NCBI GenBank assembly: GCA_902589825.1 | Contig: CACIUL010000002.1 | Span: 53,005 to 117,004 of the forward strand | Direction: 5' to 3' | From: an uncultured Verrucomicrobiota bacterium | GTDB lineage: Bacteria; Verrucomicrobiota; Verrucomicrobiia; Verrucomicrobiales; DEV007 | Length of the DNA: 64,000 bases | Notes under the pieces: generated by a model | The model's database searches: none | What the model was told of the DNA's origin: nothing | The model's input: the letters and a program-made list of their open reading frames with translations, nothing else | Shown: piece by piece, positions 16,251-26,264 of the stretch | How positions within the stretch are numbered: the stretch's first letter is position 1 | Layout of the letters: every line of letters begins with the position of its first letter | Made by a program: the position numbers and the translations under genes

Positions 16251-19200
16251 AACCCGTGACCAATCTCAGCTTTTTGCCGGCCATGACGCTTTTTTTATGG
16301 CTGCTCTGCGGCCTGTCATACCTTTCGCCCGCACAGGAAAAAAACAATTCCATCCGTATCAGGCCCGAAACAGGATCGATAGGAAAGGGATCACTTTTAA
16401 CCGTGTATTTCAACGACGCCGTTGTTACTAACGAGTCCATCGACAGGGAAGGTGAGCAATGCCCAATCGTGTTTGAACCTGAAATGACAGGTGATTTCAC
16501 CTGGAAAAGCCAAACGGAAGGGCAGTTCCTGGTTACCGGTCACGTCATTCCCGGGCAACGCTACAAGGTGATGCTCGCACCCGGTCTGCACTACGCCGAC
16601 AAAAATCCCGTCAACTATTCCCGTTGGATTGACCGCTCTTTCCATTCGCCGCCACTGACAATCACCACCGGTTTCCGCAAGGGAAAAAAAAGCCTTTCGC
16701 AACTCCCCAGGGTGTCCCTGATGTTCAACTACGATATCCGCTTTGTGGACGCCGCCCGGGCAATTTATTTCCAGGACAGGGACAGCCGTGAGCGTTTCGC
16801 AACAGAAATTATCCTGCCTGACCTGAATGTTCGATCAGCTCCCGGGGAGCCCCCCGCCCCGGAGGCAGGCGCCAGGCTCTTTGTGCAACCGGCGGCTGCC
16901 CTTCCACCGGGACGCACTGTCGATGTTGTCGTCGATGGACTAAGGGACCATGCAACCGGCACTCCAATGCCGCACCTGAAGAGTTTTCCCCTCGGTAAAA
17001 CCGCGGCCCTGAAGCTAAATAACGCATACACCATCCAGGATGCACTGACGTCTCCGCAAATCGTGCTGCAGTTCAACCAGCGGCTGGCAATGGACAGCAT
17101 CCATCAATCAAGTGTTTCCGTAAGCCCTCCGGTGACAGGACTCAAGCTGTTGCCAGGCGGGTCAAGCATCAGGCTGGAGGGCGATTTTAATCCTGAGGGA
17201 AAATACAACGTCACGATTTCAAAAGAACTTCGCGCAACAACAGGCTTCCCCCCTGCCGGCATAATAAACAGGGAAGTGCAATTCGGGGGAATGACGCCCT
17301 CCATCTACTTTCCTTCCACCCAATACTTCACCCGACCCTCGCTTGGCTTAAGGATGAAATTTTTGCACGCCAATACAGGAACGGTCACCTGGCAACTTGG
17401 GCGGTTGCCGGAACAAAAAATAGGCATTGCCAGAACGCGCCTTTTCCAGGACAGCGAACGTCTGATGGATCAGCTCGGTATCGAGCCGGTAGCCAGCGGA
17501 AACTTCCCGGCAGCTTCACACCTGGAGGCCATCCACCGTGACATCAACTGGCACGACGAAAATGCTTCCCTTACCCGTGGCGTCTACCTCCTCGAGGTTT
17601 CCGCTCCTCTATCCTCGGGAAAGCTTGCCGCCAATCGTTCACTGATTTTTTTCAATGATGTCTTTGTGACCAAGAAGAAAACCGCTAGCAGCCTGCTGGC
17701 CAAGGTTCAGGACATGTCAGCAGGTAAACCGGTGACCAACGTCAAGGTTCGCATGGTGAATAGCAAAAACGTCCTTCTCGCGGTTGCCACGACAGATGCA
17801 GATGGCATTGCTCGCTTTGCCAATGCCTATAGAAAAGGGGCAAGCCACCTGCTCATTGATGGCCACGGCGAGGGCTCCGCAGTGGTTTTTCTCGGCGGCC
17901 GCAGCTTCCACAATTCCGGGCGGGTATGGCGGAGTGATGAATCCACTGCCGGTACCATTATCCCCGACCGTAACCTTTACCGGCCCGGGACAAGTGCAAA
18001 GTTCAAGGGGTTTCTGCGCCACCGGGAAGCTGGCAACCTGCGCAACGCCCCCGGCAAGACAATCAACTGGAGAATCACAGAAGGTTATCGCGGCCGGAAA
18101 ATAGCGACAGGGACTGCCACGACTGATGAATTCGGCGGCTGGGAGGTGGAATGGAAAATTCCCGCGGAAATCAAACTGGGCAGTTATTACCTGCACACCT
18201 ATTCCTGCGGTTACACCAGGATTCAGGTCGAGGAATACCGTGTGCCGCTCTTTGAGGTGGAAATGGCAGGCAGGGAAAACCTCTCCGGTGAATCCGCACA
18301 GGTTAAAATCCAGTCAAATTACTTTCACGGCGGGCCAAACGCAGGTGCCTTGTTGCGCTGGTCAATAGACTGGGAAACAGCGCACGTCCCATCGGCAAAC
18401 CTTCGCACCAATGACCACTATTCTGAGACCCCTCATCCCCTGCCTCCTCTTGCGCCACAGGAAGGGGAACTCAAGCTCGATTCCGCAGGCTCAGCCATCA
18501 TCCGTGTGCCCATCCCTGAACAGGCACCATACTCACGGCCACGCTACGCTTACGTGCTCAATGTTGATGTTATCTCCCCTGAAGGACGCACCATATCGAA
18601 TGCCTTTTATGGGAAAGTGCAGCCCATGCCGAAAATCCTGGGCATTGACATGGATGCCGACTACACGGGGAATATTCCTGCGCTGAAGCTGCACAGTGTC
18701 TGCCTTGACGCAAATAACGTGAGGATTGCCGACCGCTCATTCAAGGCGGATATCTTCAGGGTCATTACCCGAACGGTTAAGGAACAGGTTGGTGAAGGAC
18801 TTTTCCGTTACCGGAACTTTGAAGAGTATGTTGCGGTCAAATCCATCTCGGCCACAACGGGGAAAGAAGCACGACCGGTGCTGGTCGATGTCGACGGCAT
18901 ACCGGGACGATACGTGGCAGTGGCCAACCTGGGACCGGGGTGTCCCCCCTGCAGCGCCCGCATCACGCTGGCAGGCGAAGCTCGCACAGCATATCCCCAA
19001 CACACCAGTGAGAGCTTCAAGATCACATCCGACAAGGAGAAATACCGCCCGGGTGAAACGGCTGTCCTGGCCCTCGAGGCACCGTTTGCGGGAAAGGCCT
19101 GGGTCAGTGTAGAAACGGATCGTGTCCTTGAACAATACGTTGTCGACCTTTCACACAACGCCAGCAGGGTTGAGCTTCCCATTAAACCGGATTATTTCCC

Positions 19201-21679
19201 GAATGCCTATGCAACCGTCCACCTGGTACATCCCGGCGGAAAAGATGAAATCCCCATGGAGCGCTTTGGCCGGATTGAACTGCAAGTTGAGCGTCAGGAA
19301 CTAAAGCTTGAGGTCAATCCCACCCTTGCCAAATCCCAGGTTGAACCCGGATCGGAAAGCAACGGCACAGTTTATGTGCTCTCCGGGGGAAAACCCGTTC
19401 AGGGTGCCGATGTAACCGTGATGGCTGTTGATGAGGCCGTTCTTCAGCTCGGCGACTGGCAGGCCCAGGAACTGTTCAGGGTCTTTTACCCTGAGCGCAA
19501 CCACAGAGTTGCCACGTACCGTGCGCTTGCCAATCACATTGCTTCATTTGAGGAAACGGATGTGACCGAAAAAGGATTTTTAATTGGTGGGGGCGGAGAG
19601 TCAATCGCCCAACAGAGAAAACAACCCCGCCGGAACTTCCGCCCACGCGCCTTCTGGATCACTTCCCTGCGAACCGATGCCGATGGGCGGGCAACCTTCA
19701 AATTCCAGGCTCCGGACAACTTGACTTCTTTCCGCGTCACTGCCTTGGCCCAGACCAAGGAATTTCAGTTTGGACAGGGACAAACATCCTTCCAAGTCAA
19801 CAAGCGCCTAATGATTGAGCCTGCCCTGCCACGGTTTGTTCGCCATGGCGACGAGCTTGATCTTCGGGCCGTTGTCCGCCATCGACTGGAGCAGGAGGCA
19901 GCGATCCTTATAAACACTCATACAGGTTCTGGACTTGAGCCATTGAGCAAGCCTTCAGCCAATACCGGCCTGCTGGCTCCCCATATCCCCGCCACCTTTG
20001 GCCAAAGGGTCAGGGTCATGAGGGATGTTTCCGAAATCACGGTGCGCTTTGATGCACGCATCACAGGGCAATCAGAAATTACCGATGAGGTTGAAATCAC
20101 ACTGCCCGTTTTCCGGCCCGGCATCATGCAGCAAACCGCAATCTATGGCAGGCTCGAGGGCAATGATGCAGAATTTGTGCTGGCCAAAGCAACTCCGGGC
20201 TTCTGGCCGGAAGCCGAAGGCGATTTCGGATTGAGTCTCTCCCGCTCCCCGTTCATGCCGAAACTGCAGGGCCTTCCGGAATTGCTGGACTATCCCCACG
20301 GGTGCTTTGAGCAGCGAACCAGCAAGCTGCTGGGTTACACAAAGCTTGCTGCACTTCTTGATTACCTGCCGGAACTTGGCAACAGGCACAGCAACTACCG
20401 GCATCGTATCGAGGAGGGACTTCAATACATTGCCCAACACATCGACTCTGCCGGCTTTCTTTCCTACTGGCCGGGAAGCACAAACCCAAACCCCTACGTG
20501 ACGGTCCAGGCGGCATGGGTCGTTGCTGAATGCCGCAAGCTCGGTTATGACATTCCTCAGAAGATTAAAAAGACCATGCCCGGGGCCGTTGATGCGGTCA
20601 TACGGGGCCGCAAAAAAAGCAGTGCCGCTACACGCGCGTTTGCCCTTTTTGTAAACAGCATGAGCAATGACGGGGCAAAGCCGGTCGATGTCATTGAGGA
20701 AATTTACCTGAACCGCGACCGGGCCAGTGATGAGGCACGTTCCATGCTGGCAATGGCAATGAAAAACTACGGCGTCATGGACGAGGAGCAAAAAGTACTC
20801 TGCCGCGAGATAGACATTGAGCCTTCCCGCCGGTCATTCAACCCGTCAAGCTTCTCTTCGCCGACGCGAACAAAGGCTATCGCATATATGGCGCAGTCAA
20901 TGATCAAAGATCCTCAATGGCCGGCAAAGCTTAAGCAGGCCATGCGCAGCTCTCTGCTGTCCATGATGGACGACTCGCGACACCTCTCAACACAGGAAAA
21001 CCTTTGGTTGCTCATGGCGCTGGTCACCATGCTTGAGAATGAGAACTATCCTCCACTTGCCCTTGAGCAAAGCGGTGCAGACTTCAAATCTAAAAACGGC
21101 TTATCAGCCGCATGGCAACGAAAAGCACTCTCAGAAATCGACAAGCTGAAGCTCAAACTCGACGCCAATCCCGTCTACTATCTCGTAAACGCCAGAGTTC
21201 TAAGGGACATGGAAAACTCCGAGCGTGAAGATCGTGGGCTGAGGGTCGAGCGCGTGGTAAAAAACATGACCGATACAGAACGCATCGGTACCACTGAGCA
21301 TCCGTTTGCGCTGGGCGATGAGATCCTGATCACCTACCGGATGCAAAGCGACAAAGAGCATCATTACATCGCTTTAGTTGACGAACTTCCGGCGGCCATG
21401 GAAACCGTCAATTTCAACCTTGCCCAGGTAGCCGAATTTTTCAGCCTGCCGAAAGAAAGTGAAAACAATAGTCTTCACCTCGATCACTCTGAGCTGCGCG
21501 ACCGTAGCGCCAACCTGTATTTCAACCATATGCCCAAAGGCAGCCATACCTACTCCATTCTGGCAAGGGTCACGAGTAAGGGGCGGTTCAGTTGGCCTTC
21601 TACTAGTGTTACCCCCATGTATGAACCCCGCTTTGGCGCCCTTGGTGCTTCACGCTGGATATTTGTCGCCCCGAACTAA
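16247..21679 (+). CDS. bacterial alpha-2-macroglobulin with thioester motif
   Basis: An 1810-residue exported protein. The start at 16247 (ATGA overlap with the TPR stop) is chosen because it opens a signal peptide (MKPVTNLSFLPAMTLFLWLL); an ATG at 16217 is in frame but inside the previous gene. Macroglobulin beta domains run from the N-terminus, an MG2/YfhM-like core lies mid-protein, and the complement-like thioester domain carries G-C-F-E-Q with Cys at residue 1353. The intact C-x-E-Q motif indicates covalent trapping of attacking proteases, as in E. coli YfhM. No lipobox is seen at the signal-peptide end, unlike lipoprotein YfhM. The pbpC gene follows after 15 nt, the classic A2M-PBP1C pairing. 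Confidence 0.93.
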   Translation: MKPVTNLSFLPAMTLFLWLLCGLSYLSPAQEKNNSIRIRPETGSIGKGSLLTVYFNDAVVTNESIDREGEQCPIVFEPEMTGDFTWKSQTEGQFLVTGHVIPGQRYKVMLAPGLHYADKNPVNYSRWIDRSFHSPPLTITTGFRKGKKSLSQLPRVSLMFNYDIRFVDAARAIYFQDRDSRERFATEIILPDLNVRSAPGEPPAPEAGARLFVQPAAALPPGRTVDVVVDGLRDHATGTPMPHLKSFPLGKTAALKLNNAYTIQDALTSPQIVLQFNQRLAMDSIHQSSVSVSPPVTGLKLLPGGSSIRLEGDFNPEGKYNVTISKELRATTGFPPAGIINREVQFGGMTPSIYFPSTQYFTRPSLGLRMKFLHANTGTVTWQLGRLPEQKIGIARTRLFQDSERLMDQLGIEPVASGNFPAASHLEAIHRDINWHDENASLTRGVYLLEVSAPLSSGKLAANRSLIFFNDVFVTKKKTASSLLAKVQDMSAGKPVTNVKVRMVNSKNVLLAVATTDADGIARFANAYRKGASHLLIDGHGEGSAVVFLGGRSFHNSGRVWRSDESTAGTIIPDRNLYRPGTSAKFKGFLRHREAGNLRNAPGKTINWRITEGYRGRKIATGTATTDEFGGWEVEWKIPAEIKLGSYYLHTYSCGYTRIQVEEYRVPLFEVEMAGRENLSGESAQVKIQSNYFHGGPNAGALLRWSIDWETAHVPSANLRTNDHYSETPHPLPPLAPQEGELKLDSAGSAIIRVPIPEQAPYSRPRYAYVLNVDVISPEGRTISNAFYGKVQPMPKILGIDMDADYTGNIPALKLHSVCLDANNVRIADRSFKADIFRVITRTVKEQVGEGLFRYRNFEEYVAVKSISATTGKEARPVLVDVDGIPGRYVAVANLGPGCPPCSARITLAGEARTAYPQHTSESFKITSDKEKYRPGETAVLALEAPFAGKAWVSVETDRVLEQYVVDLSHNASRVELPIKPDYFPNAYATVHLVHPGGKDEIPMERFGRIELQVERQELKLEVNPTLAKSQVEPGSESNGTVYVLSGGKPVQGADVTVMAVDEAVLQLGDWQAQELFRVFYPERNHRVATYRALANHIASFEETDVTEKGFLIGGGGESIAQQRKQPRRNFRPRAFWITSLRTDADGRATFKFQAPDNLTSFRVTALAQTKEFQFGQGQTSFQVNKRLMIEPALPRFVRHGDELDLRAVVRHRLEQEAAILINTHTGSGLEPLSKPSANTGLLAPHIPATFGQRVRVMRDVSEITVRFDARITGQSEITDEVEITLPVFRPGIMQQTAIYGRLEGNDAEFVLAKATPGFWPEAEGDFGLSLSRSPFMPKLQGLPELLDYPHGCFEQRTSKLLGYTKLAALLDYLPELGNRHSNYRHRIEEGLQYIAQHIDSAGFLSYWPGSTNPNPYVTVQAAWVVAECRKLGYDIPQKIKKTMPGAVDAVIRGRKKSSAATRAFALFVNSMSNDGAKPVDVIEEIYLNRDRASDEARSMLAMAMKNYGVMDEEQKVLCREIDIEPSRRSFNPSSFSSPTRTKAIAYMAQSMIKDPQWPAKLKQAMRSSLLSMMDDSRHLSTQENLWLLMALVTMLENENYPPLALEQSGADFKSKNGLSAAWQRKALSEIDKLKLKLDANPVYYLVNARVLRDMENSEREDRGLRVERVVKNMTDTERIGTTEHPFALGDEILITYRMQSDKEHHYIALVDELPAAMETVNFNLAQVAEFFSLPKESENNSLHLDHSELRDRSANLYFNHMPKGSHTYSILARVTSKGRFSWPSTSVTPMYEPRFGALGASRWIFVAPN

Positions 21680-21694
21680 TCTGCGCAAAGCCTC

Positions 21695-23992
21695 ATGCAC
21701 TTCAGACAAAAAAGAATCATTCGGCTGGCGGCAAAGGCCTGCGCAACAGGCATCTTTGCCATTTTTCCGCTGGTGCTCTGGCTGATTTCAGCGGCAATCG
21801 AGATTTCCATTCACTCAAAGCCATTGCCCGATAATCTTCTCGGCAACCTTAACGGGACTCCTGTCTTCCTTGACCGTAACAGCCATGTGATTGCTCAACT
21901 CCCAACCAATGAAGCCAGGGTTCATATTCCCGTATCCCTTGAGGAAATGGGTGAATACCTGCCGTCAGCAACCATTGCCCTGGAAGATCACCGCTTCAAC
22001 AGGCACCGGGGTGTTGACCTATACGCCGTCTTCGCGGCGGCATACCGCAGCATTGTTCATCCAGGGCACCTCTCGGGGGCATCTACCGTGAGCCAGCAGG
22101 CAATCAAACTGGCTGACAGGCGCAAGGGGCGCTCGCTGTACTCCAAGGTTCGCGAGTCGATCCTTGCAATGAAACTGGAACGAAAATGGGACAAGCAAAA
22201 AATACTGGAAGCCTACATCAACCGCCTTGACTACGGCAATCGCCGCATAGGCCCTGAAGCCGCAGCATGGGCATACTTCGGCAAGCCGGCTGCCTCGCTC
22301 ACCCTTGCCGAGTCCATTTACCTGGCCGGTCTCCCGCAATCACCAACCCGGTATAACCCCTGGCTGCGCCCCGCCAATGCTGTAACCAAGTACAGGCGCT
22401 CCCTGAAACGGATGGTGGAACTCGGACAACTATCAGAGGCACAGGACGAACGCCTTGCCCTCACTCCCCCAGCAGTTCAAAAAAAATCACCCCCGCACAG
22501 GGCTCCGGCGTTCGTTGACGCCTTGGTAAGAAGCATGGACGGCCATGTCGAGGGCAATATTGAGCAAACGACACTTGACCCGGGGATTCAATATCATGCT
22601 GAAAACTTTCTCGCCGAGCAACTTGCGGCAGTCAACCGGCACGATGTCCGCAACGCCGGAATGGTGGTTATTGAAAATTCAAGCGGCGCGGTGCGGGCAC
22701 TTGCCTCTGCCGCTTCTGGGGAAGGACAGGATGAAGGTGCCTTTAATGCGGCTCTGGTTGCCCGTCATGCAGGTTCAACGCTCAAGCCATTCATTTACCT
22801 GATGGCCATCGATTCCCGCAAACTCACGGCTGCAAGCCTGCTGCCTGACACCCAGGATGCGGTAGCCTGCGTATTCCCGGGATACGAGCCGGATAACTAT
22901 AACCGCAAGTTCTCGGGACCGGTGCGCATGCGGGTGGCACTGGGCAATTCACTGAATGTCCCCGCGGTCCTTGCCCTGCACAAGGTTGGCCCGAGGCCGG
23001 CCTTTGAAACCCTGACGCGCTGGGGCCTGCACACGGAAAAAAAGCTCGAGGAGCTTGGGGCGGGATTTGTGCTTGGTAACCGCAAGGTCCGATTGCTGGA
23101 TCTGGCTTGCGCCTATGCCGGACTCGCCCGCTCTGGCCTCGCTGTCCCGCCGGTTTTCCTGACAAGGCAAGCGCCTGCCCCGCAACGGGTTGCCTCGGCA
23201 CCGGCAGTTGAGATCATTACCGATATCCTTGCCGATGACCGTGCCCGTGCGGCATCCTTTGGATACAACTCAGCATTGCAGATCAGTGGTCACCGCTCAG
23301 CAGTGAAAACCGGCACCAGCAGTTCACACCGAGATGCCTGGACCGTCGGTTTTGACAGGGATCACACCGTGGCGGTGTGGGTGGGAAATCTCAACGGGCA
23401 AACCATGAATGGATTATCCACGATTGATTGTGCCACGCCGGCATGGCGGCGCATGATGGTGCATCTTGCAGCCCGGCATGGATCGCGCCCGCTGCAAAGG
23501 TCAACCAAGCCCAGGACAACCATTGATTCATTGAGCGGAATGTTGCCCGTGAAGCAATCGCAATCCCTGACCCGGGAACTTTTCCTCCCGGGAACTGAGC
23601 CAAGGGAATCCGCAGGCAGGTTTTACGGCCCGGAGGGCAAAATCAAGCTGCCCGCTGAATATGCCCTCTGGTGCAACTCGAAATTCAACCACCTCCTTGC
23701 AGTAACAACGGGCACTCCAGACAACCCGCCACTGATTATCAACCCAAAAAATGGAGCCACCTTTGTTGTCGATGACCAACTGCCTGCTGAACAACAAGCC
23801 ATTGCGCTTAAGTGTGATGCAGCAGGAGACGTCACCTGGAAGGCAAACGGAAAACACCTGCCCTCCCCGTTTCTCTCACTTTCCCCCGGTACCTGGCATA
23901 TCACGGCACACGCAGTCAACGGCAAAACCAGCAAGTCAACAATCCGCGTGCTCACTTCCGGCCCTTCTGGCCAAATAGAGAAAAGTCATTGA
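21695..23992 (+). CDS. pbpC: penicillin-binding protein 1C
   Basis: A 765-residue bifunctional peptidoglycan synthase. It has an N-terminal membrane anchor (about residues 15-38). The glycosyltransferase-51 domain carries the E-D-x-x-F-x-x-H-x-G motif (ALEDHRFNRHRGVDL, about 92-106). The transpeptidase domain has its active-site S-T-L-K at Ser361 and KTGTS at 538-542. The C-terminal region (about 650-755) is the BiPBP_C-type domain of PBP1C. It polymerises glycan strands and is thought to repair the wall where a macroglobulin has trapped a protease. The last 57 nt overlap the 3' end of convergent folA. Confidence 0.95.
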   Translation: MHFRQKRIIRLAAKACATGIFAIFPLVLWLISAAIEISIHSKPLPDNLLGNLNGTPVFLDRNSHVIAQLPTNEARVHIPVSLEEMGEYLPSATIALEDHRFNRHRGVDLYAVFAAAYRSIVHPGHLSGASTVSQQAIKLADRRKGRSLYSKVRESILAMKLERKWDKQKILEAYINRLDYGNRRIGPEAAAWAYFGKPAASLTLAESIYLAGLPQSPTRYNPWLRPANAVTKYRRSLKRMVELGQLSEAQDERLALTPPAVQKKSPPHRAPAFVDALVRSMDGHVEGNIEQTTLDPGIQYHAENFLAEQLAAVNRHDVRNAGMVVIENSSGAVRALASAASGEGQDEGAFNAALVARHAGSTLKPFIYLMAIDSRKLTAASLLPDTQDAVACVFPGYEPDNYNRKFSGPVRMRVALGNSLNVPAVLALHKVGPRPAFETLTRWGLHTEKKLEELGAGFVLGNRKVRLLDLACAYAGLARSGLAVPPVFLTRQAPAPQRVASAPAVEIITDILADDRARAASFGYNSALQISGHRSAVKTGTSSSHRDAWTVGFDRDHTVAVWVGNLNGQTMNGLSTIDCATPAWRRMMVHLAARHGSRPLQRSTKPRTTIDSLSGMLPVKQSQSLTRELFLPGTEPRESAGRFYGPEGKIKLPAEYALWCNSKFNHLLAVTTGTPDNPPLIINPKNGATFVVDDQLPAEQQAIALKCDAAGDVTWKANGKHLPSPFLSLSPGTWHITAHAVNGKTSKSTIRVLTSGPSGQIEKSH

Positions 23993-24469
23993 GGGTGATG
24001 CCTGGTTGTCGGCTGCGAAGTCCTCGCGCCTCAACTCCACAAAGTCCTCATTTTCCCACTCGGGAAAAAATACCCCCCCCTCCCGTGCCGGGAAATCCGC
24101 ATGCAGGAGTGTAAGGACTAGGCGGTCGGCAAAGGGTAATGTCAGCCGGTATAATTCAGCACCGCCACAGACCACGATCTCTTCACCGTCAGAATCTGCT
24201 GCAAGGGCCAGGACATCATCCAAATCACCGGCAACCCGGCAATGCCCACCGGGATCATAATCCGGATTGCGTGTCATGACGATCGGCCGGTCTTCCCTGC
24301 GGAACCATCCGCGCATTTCCTCAAAAGTACGGCGACCGATCAACAGGCTCTTGCCCGCGGTGTAATCCCGGAAATGTTGCTTGTCACGAGTTATTCCGGA
24401 CCAGGGAAGTCCTCCTCTCCCGGTACCTATCAGCCGGTTTTCATCCATCGCAGCTATCAGGGTAAACAT
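23936..24469 (-). CDS. folA: dihydrofolate reductase
   Basis: A 177-residue protein from the ATG at 24467-24469; the frame is open further upstream but homology starts at MFTLIAAMDENRLIG. The GGLPW segment matches the conserved (N/G)-x-L-P-W substrate loop. LIGRRTFEEM is the NADPH-binding segment and VVCGGAELY the second glycine motif. It reduces dihydrofolate to tetrahydrofolate. The C-terminal tail of about 19 residues overlaps the end of pbpC on the other strand, so this tail is probably lineage-specific. Confidence 0.93.
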   Translation of the reverse strand: MFTLIAAMDENRLIGTGRGGLPWSGITRDKQHFRDYTAGKSLLIGRRTFEEMRGWFRREDRPIVMTRNPDYDPGGHCRVAGDLDDVLALAADSDGEEIVVCGGAELYRLTLPFADRLVLTLLHADFPAREGGVFFPEWENEDFVELRREDFAADNQASPSMTFLYLARRAGSEHADC

Positions 24470-24655
24470 TACGTGTGCGTTATTTTGATTCTTTCCCCAG
24501 GGAGGATCATTACCCGTGCATCCGGTGGAAAACAAATTCCACATAATGCCTTAAATCACCCCTCGCCATTCTGTAGGCATGGTCTGCGTCCTGAATTTAC
24601 CACACAATAGCACCACTGGTTGTCGAATGCCGTGTTTGCGCTACCTTCTGCCGCC

Positions 24656-25930
24656 ATGCTCGACATCAAGCGCATCCGCGAAGACCCGGAAAACATCACG
24701 CAACGCGTCCGCACTCGCGGGGGAGACTCTCATGAGCTTATCGGCAAACTCCTTGAATGTGATGAAATCCGGCGACGCAACGAAACCGAAAAACAAGCCC
24801 TTCAGGGCGAGCGCAATACCCTGTCCAAGCAAATCGGCACAAAGAAAAAAGCCGGGGAGGACACTGCCGAGATTGAAGCAGGTGTGCGGGACATTGGCCA
24901 AAGGTTGAAAATCCTCGCCGAGGAAGTGGATGCCGCTGAAAGCAAGCAGCGCGAAATGCTCTTGAGCCTGCCCAACACCCCCCACCCCGGATGCCCGGCC
25001 GGCGAGGATGAAACAGCCAACCCGGTTATCCGCCAATGGGGTGAGAAAATCGAGGATTCCGGCTCGCTCCAGAATCATGTCGAGATTGTCGAGCGCCTTG
25101 CCATGGTGGACTTCGAGGCAGCAGCCAAGATCACCGGCAGCGGCTTCGCGGTTTTCCGGGGACCCGGTGCCAGATTGCAGCGGGCCCTGATCCAGTTTTT
25201 GCTCGACCGTCAAACCATTGATCATGGCTACACGGAAATCAGCCCGCCCTTCGTGGTTGCCCGCGACTGCATGATCGGCACAGGCCAGTTACCAAAGTTT
25301 GAGGAGGATATGTATGGCATCGAGGACAACCAGTTGTTCCTTGCACCTACCGCCGAGGTGCCGGTTACCAACCTCGAGAGAGACAAGATCCTCTCGGAAT
25401 CCGAACTGCCGATCAAATACGCCGCCTACACACCCTGCTTCCGCCGCGAAGCGGGGTCTGCGGGCACCGGCAACCGGGGATTAATCCGGATGCACCAGTT
25501 TGATAAAGTCGAGCTGGTCAAGATTGTCCATCCTGATTGCTCCTATGAGGAGCTTGAATCACTGACCGAGAATGCCGAGTCCATACTCGAGTCCCTTGGG
25601 CTTCATTACCGAAGGATCGAGCTTTGTACCGGAGACCTCGGCTTCAGTGCGGCAAAGACCTACGACATTGAGGTTTGGGCACCCGGACAGCGTGAATATC
25701 TGGAGGTTTCCAGCTGTTCCAACTTCGAGGATTACCAGGCGCGGCGCATGAAACTGCGCTTCAAGGACGCCGAAAGCGGTAAAAACCGCTTTGCACATAC
25801 CCTGAATGGCTCGGGCACTGCCCTGCCCCGCCTTTATGTGGCCCTTCTTGAGACTCACCAGCAGGCAGACGGCAGCATCCGCATCCCGCCTGCCCTGCAA
25901 CCCTATTACGGCAGCGAGCAAATTTCCTGA
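24656..25930 (+). CDS. serS: seryl-tRNA synthetase
   Basis: A 424-residue class II aminoacyl-tRNA synthetase. The start at 24656 gives the canonical MLDIKRIREDPENI beginning; an upstream in-frame ATG at 24620 would add 12 unrelated residues. An N-terminal coiled-coil tRNA-binding arm spans about residues 25-105. Motif 2 (FRREAGSAG) is followed by RMHQFDKVE, and motif 3 contains LNGSGTALPRL near residue 385. It charges tRNA-Ser, and would also charge tRNA-Sec if the cell decodes UGA as selenocysteine. It is divergent from folA across 186 nt. Confidence 0.97.
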   Translation: MLDIKRIREDPENITQRVRTRGGDSHELIGKLLECDEIRRRNETEKQALQGERNTLSKQIGTKKKAGEDTAEIEAGVRDIGQRLKILAEEVDAAESKQREMLLSLPNTPHPGCPAGEDETANPVIRQWGEKIEDSGSLQNHVEIVERLAMVDFEAAAKITGSGFAVFRGPGARLQRALIQFLLDRQTIDHGYTEISPPFVVARDCMIGTGQLPKFEEDMYGIEDNQLFLAPTAEVPVTNLERDKILSESELPIKYAAYTPCFRREAGSAGTGNRGLIRMHQFDKVELVKIVHPDCSYEELESLTENAESILESLGLHYRRIELCTGDLGFSAAKTYDIEVWAPGQREYLEVSSCSNFEDYQARRMKLRFKDAESGKNRFAHTLNGSGTALPRLYVALLETHQQADGSIRIPPALQPYYGSEQIS

Positions 25931-26036
25931 CACTCTCGGATATTGAGCAAAAATTCCGCCACAAGGCCTTGATCAGTTTCGCACATCGACTAACCTTCCC
26001 GCTCAGAACACATAGCCAAATACCCGAATAATACCA

Positions 26037-26210
26037 ATGAACCTGATAGCCGTAGTCGATCCCAAAGCAAAAGCTGCCGCCCAGGATGCGCCCAACAGGT
26101 TTTTTGAACCGGAAGGCTGGGGATTAGGGGCCATCATATTCTTTATTGCCTCCGCCATTATGATCCTGTTGATCCTGAAAGCGGGCAAAGGCAAGGATTA
26201 TGGGGATTAG
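26037..26210 (+). CDS. 57-residue single-span membrane protein
   Basis: An open frame ATG 26037 to TAG 26210 in the gap between serS and nadC. The product starts MNLIAVVDPKAKAAAQD, has an FFEPEGWG segment, then one clear membrane span (about residues 32-48, AIIFFIASAIMILLILK), and ends in a Lys/Gly-rich tail. Hydrophobic and charged residues are arranged as in a genuine small membrane protein, and reading direction matches both neighbours. I do not recognise a family. Evidence is limited to frame, topology and position. Confidence 0.55.
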   Translation: MNLIAVVDPKAKAAAQDAPNRFFEPEGWGLGAIIFFIASAIMILLILKAGKGKDYGD

Positions 26211-26264
26211 CAATGATCGGGCCCCGGGCCTTGATCCAGCTTCCTCCGCAATTATTGTGCCCCG

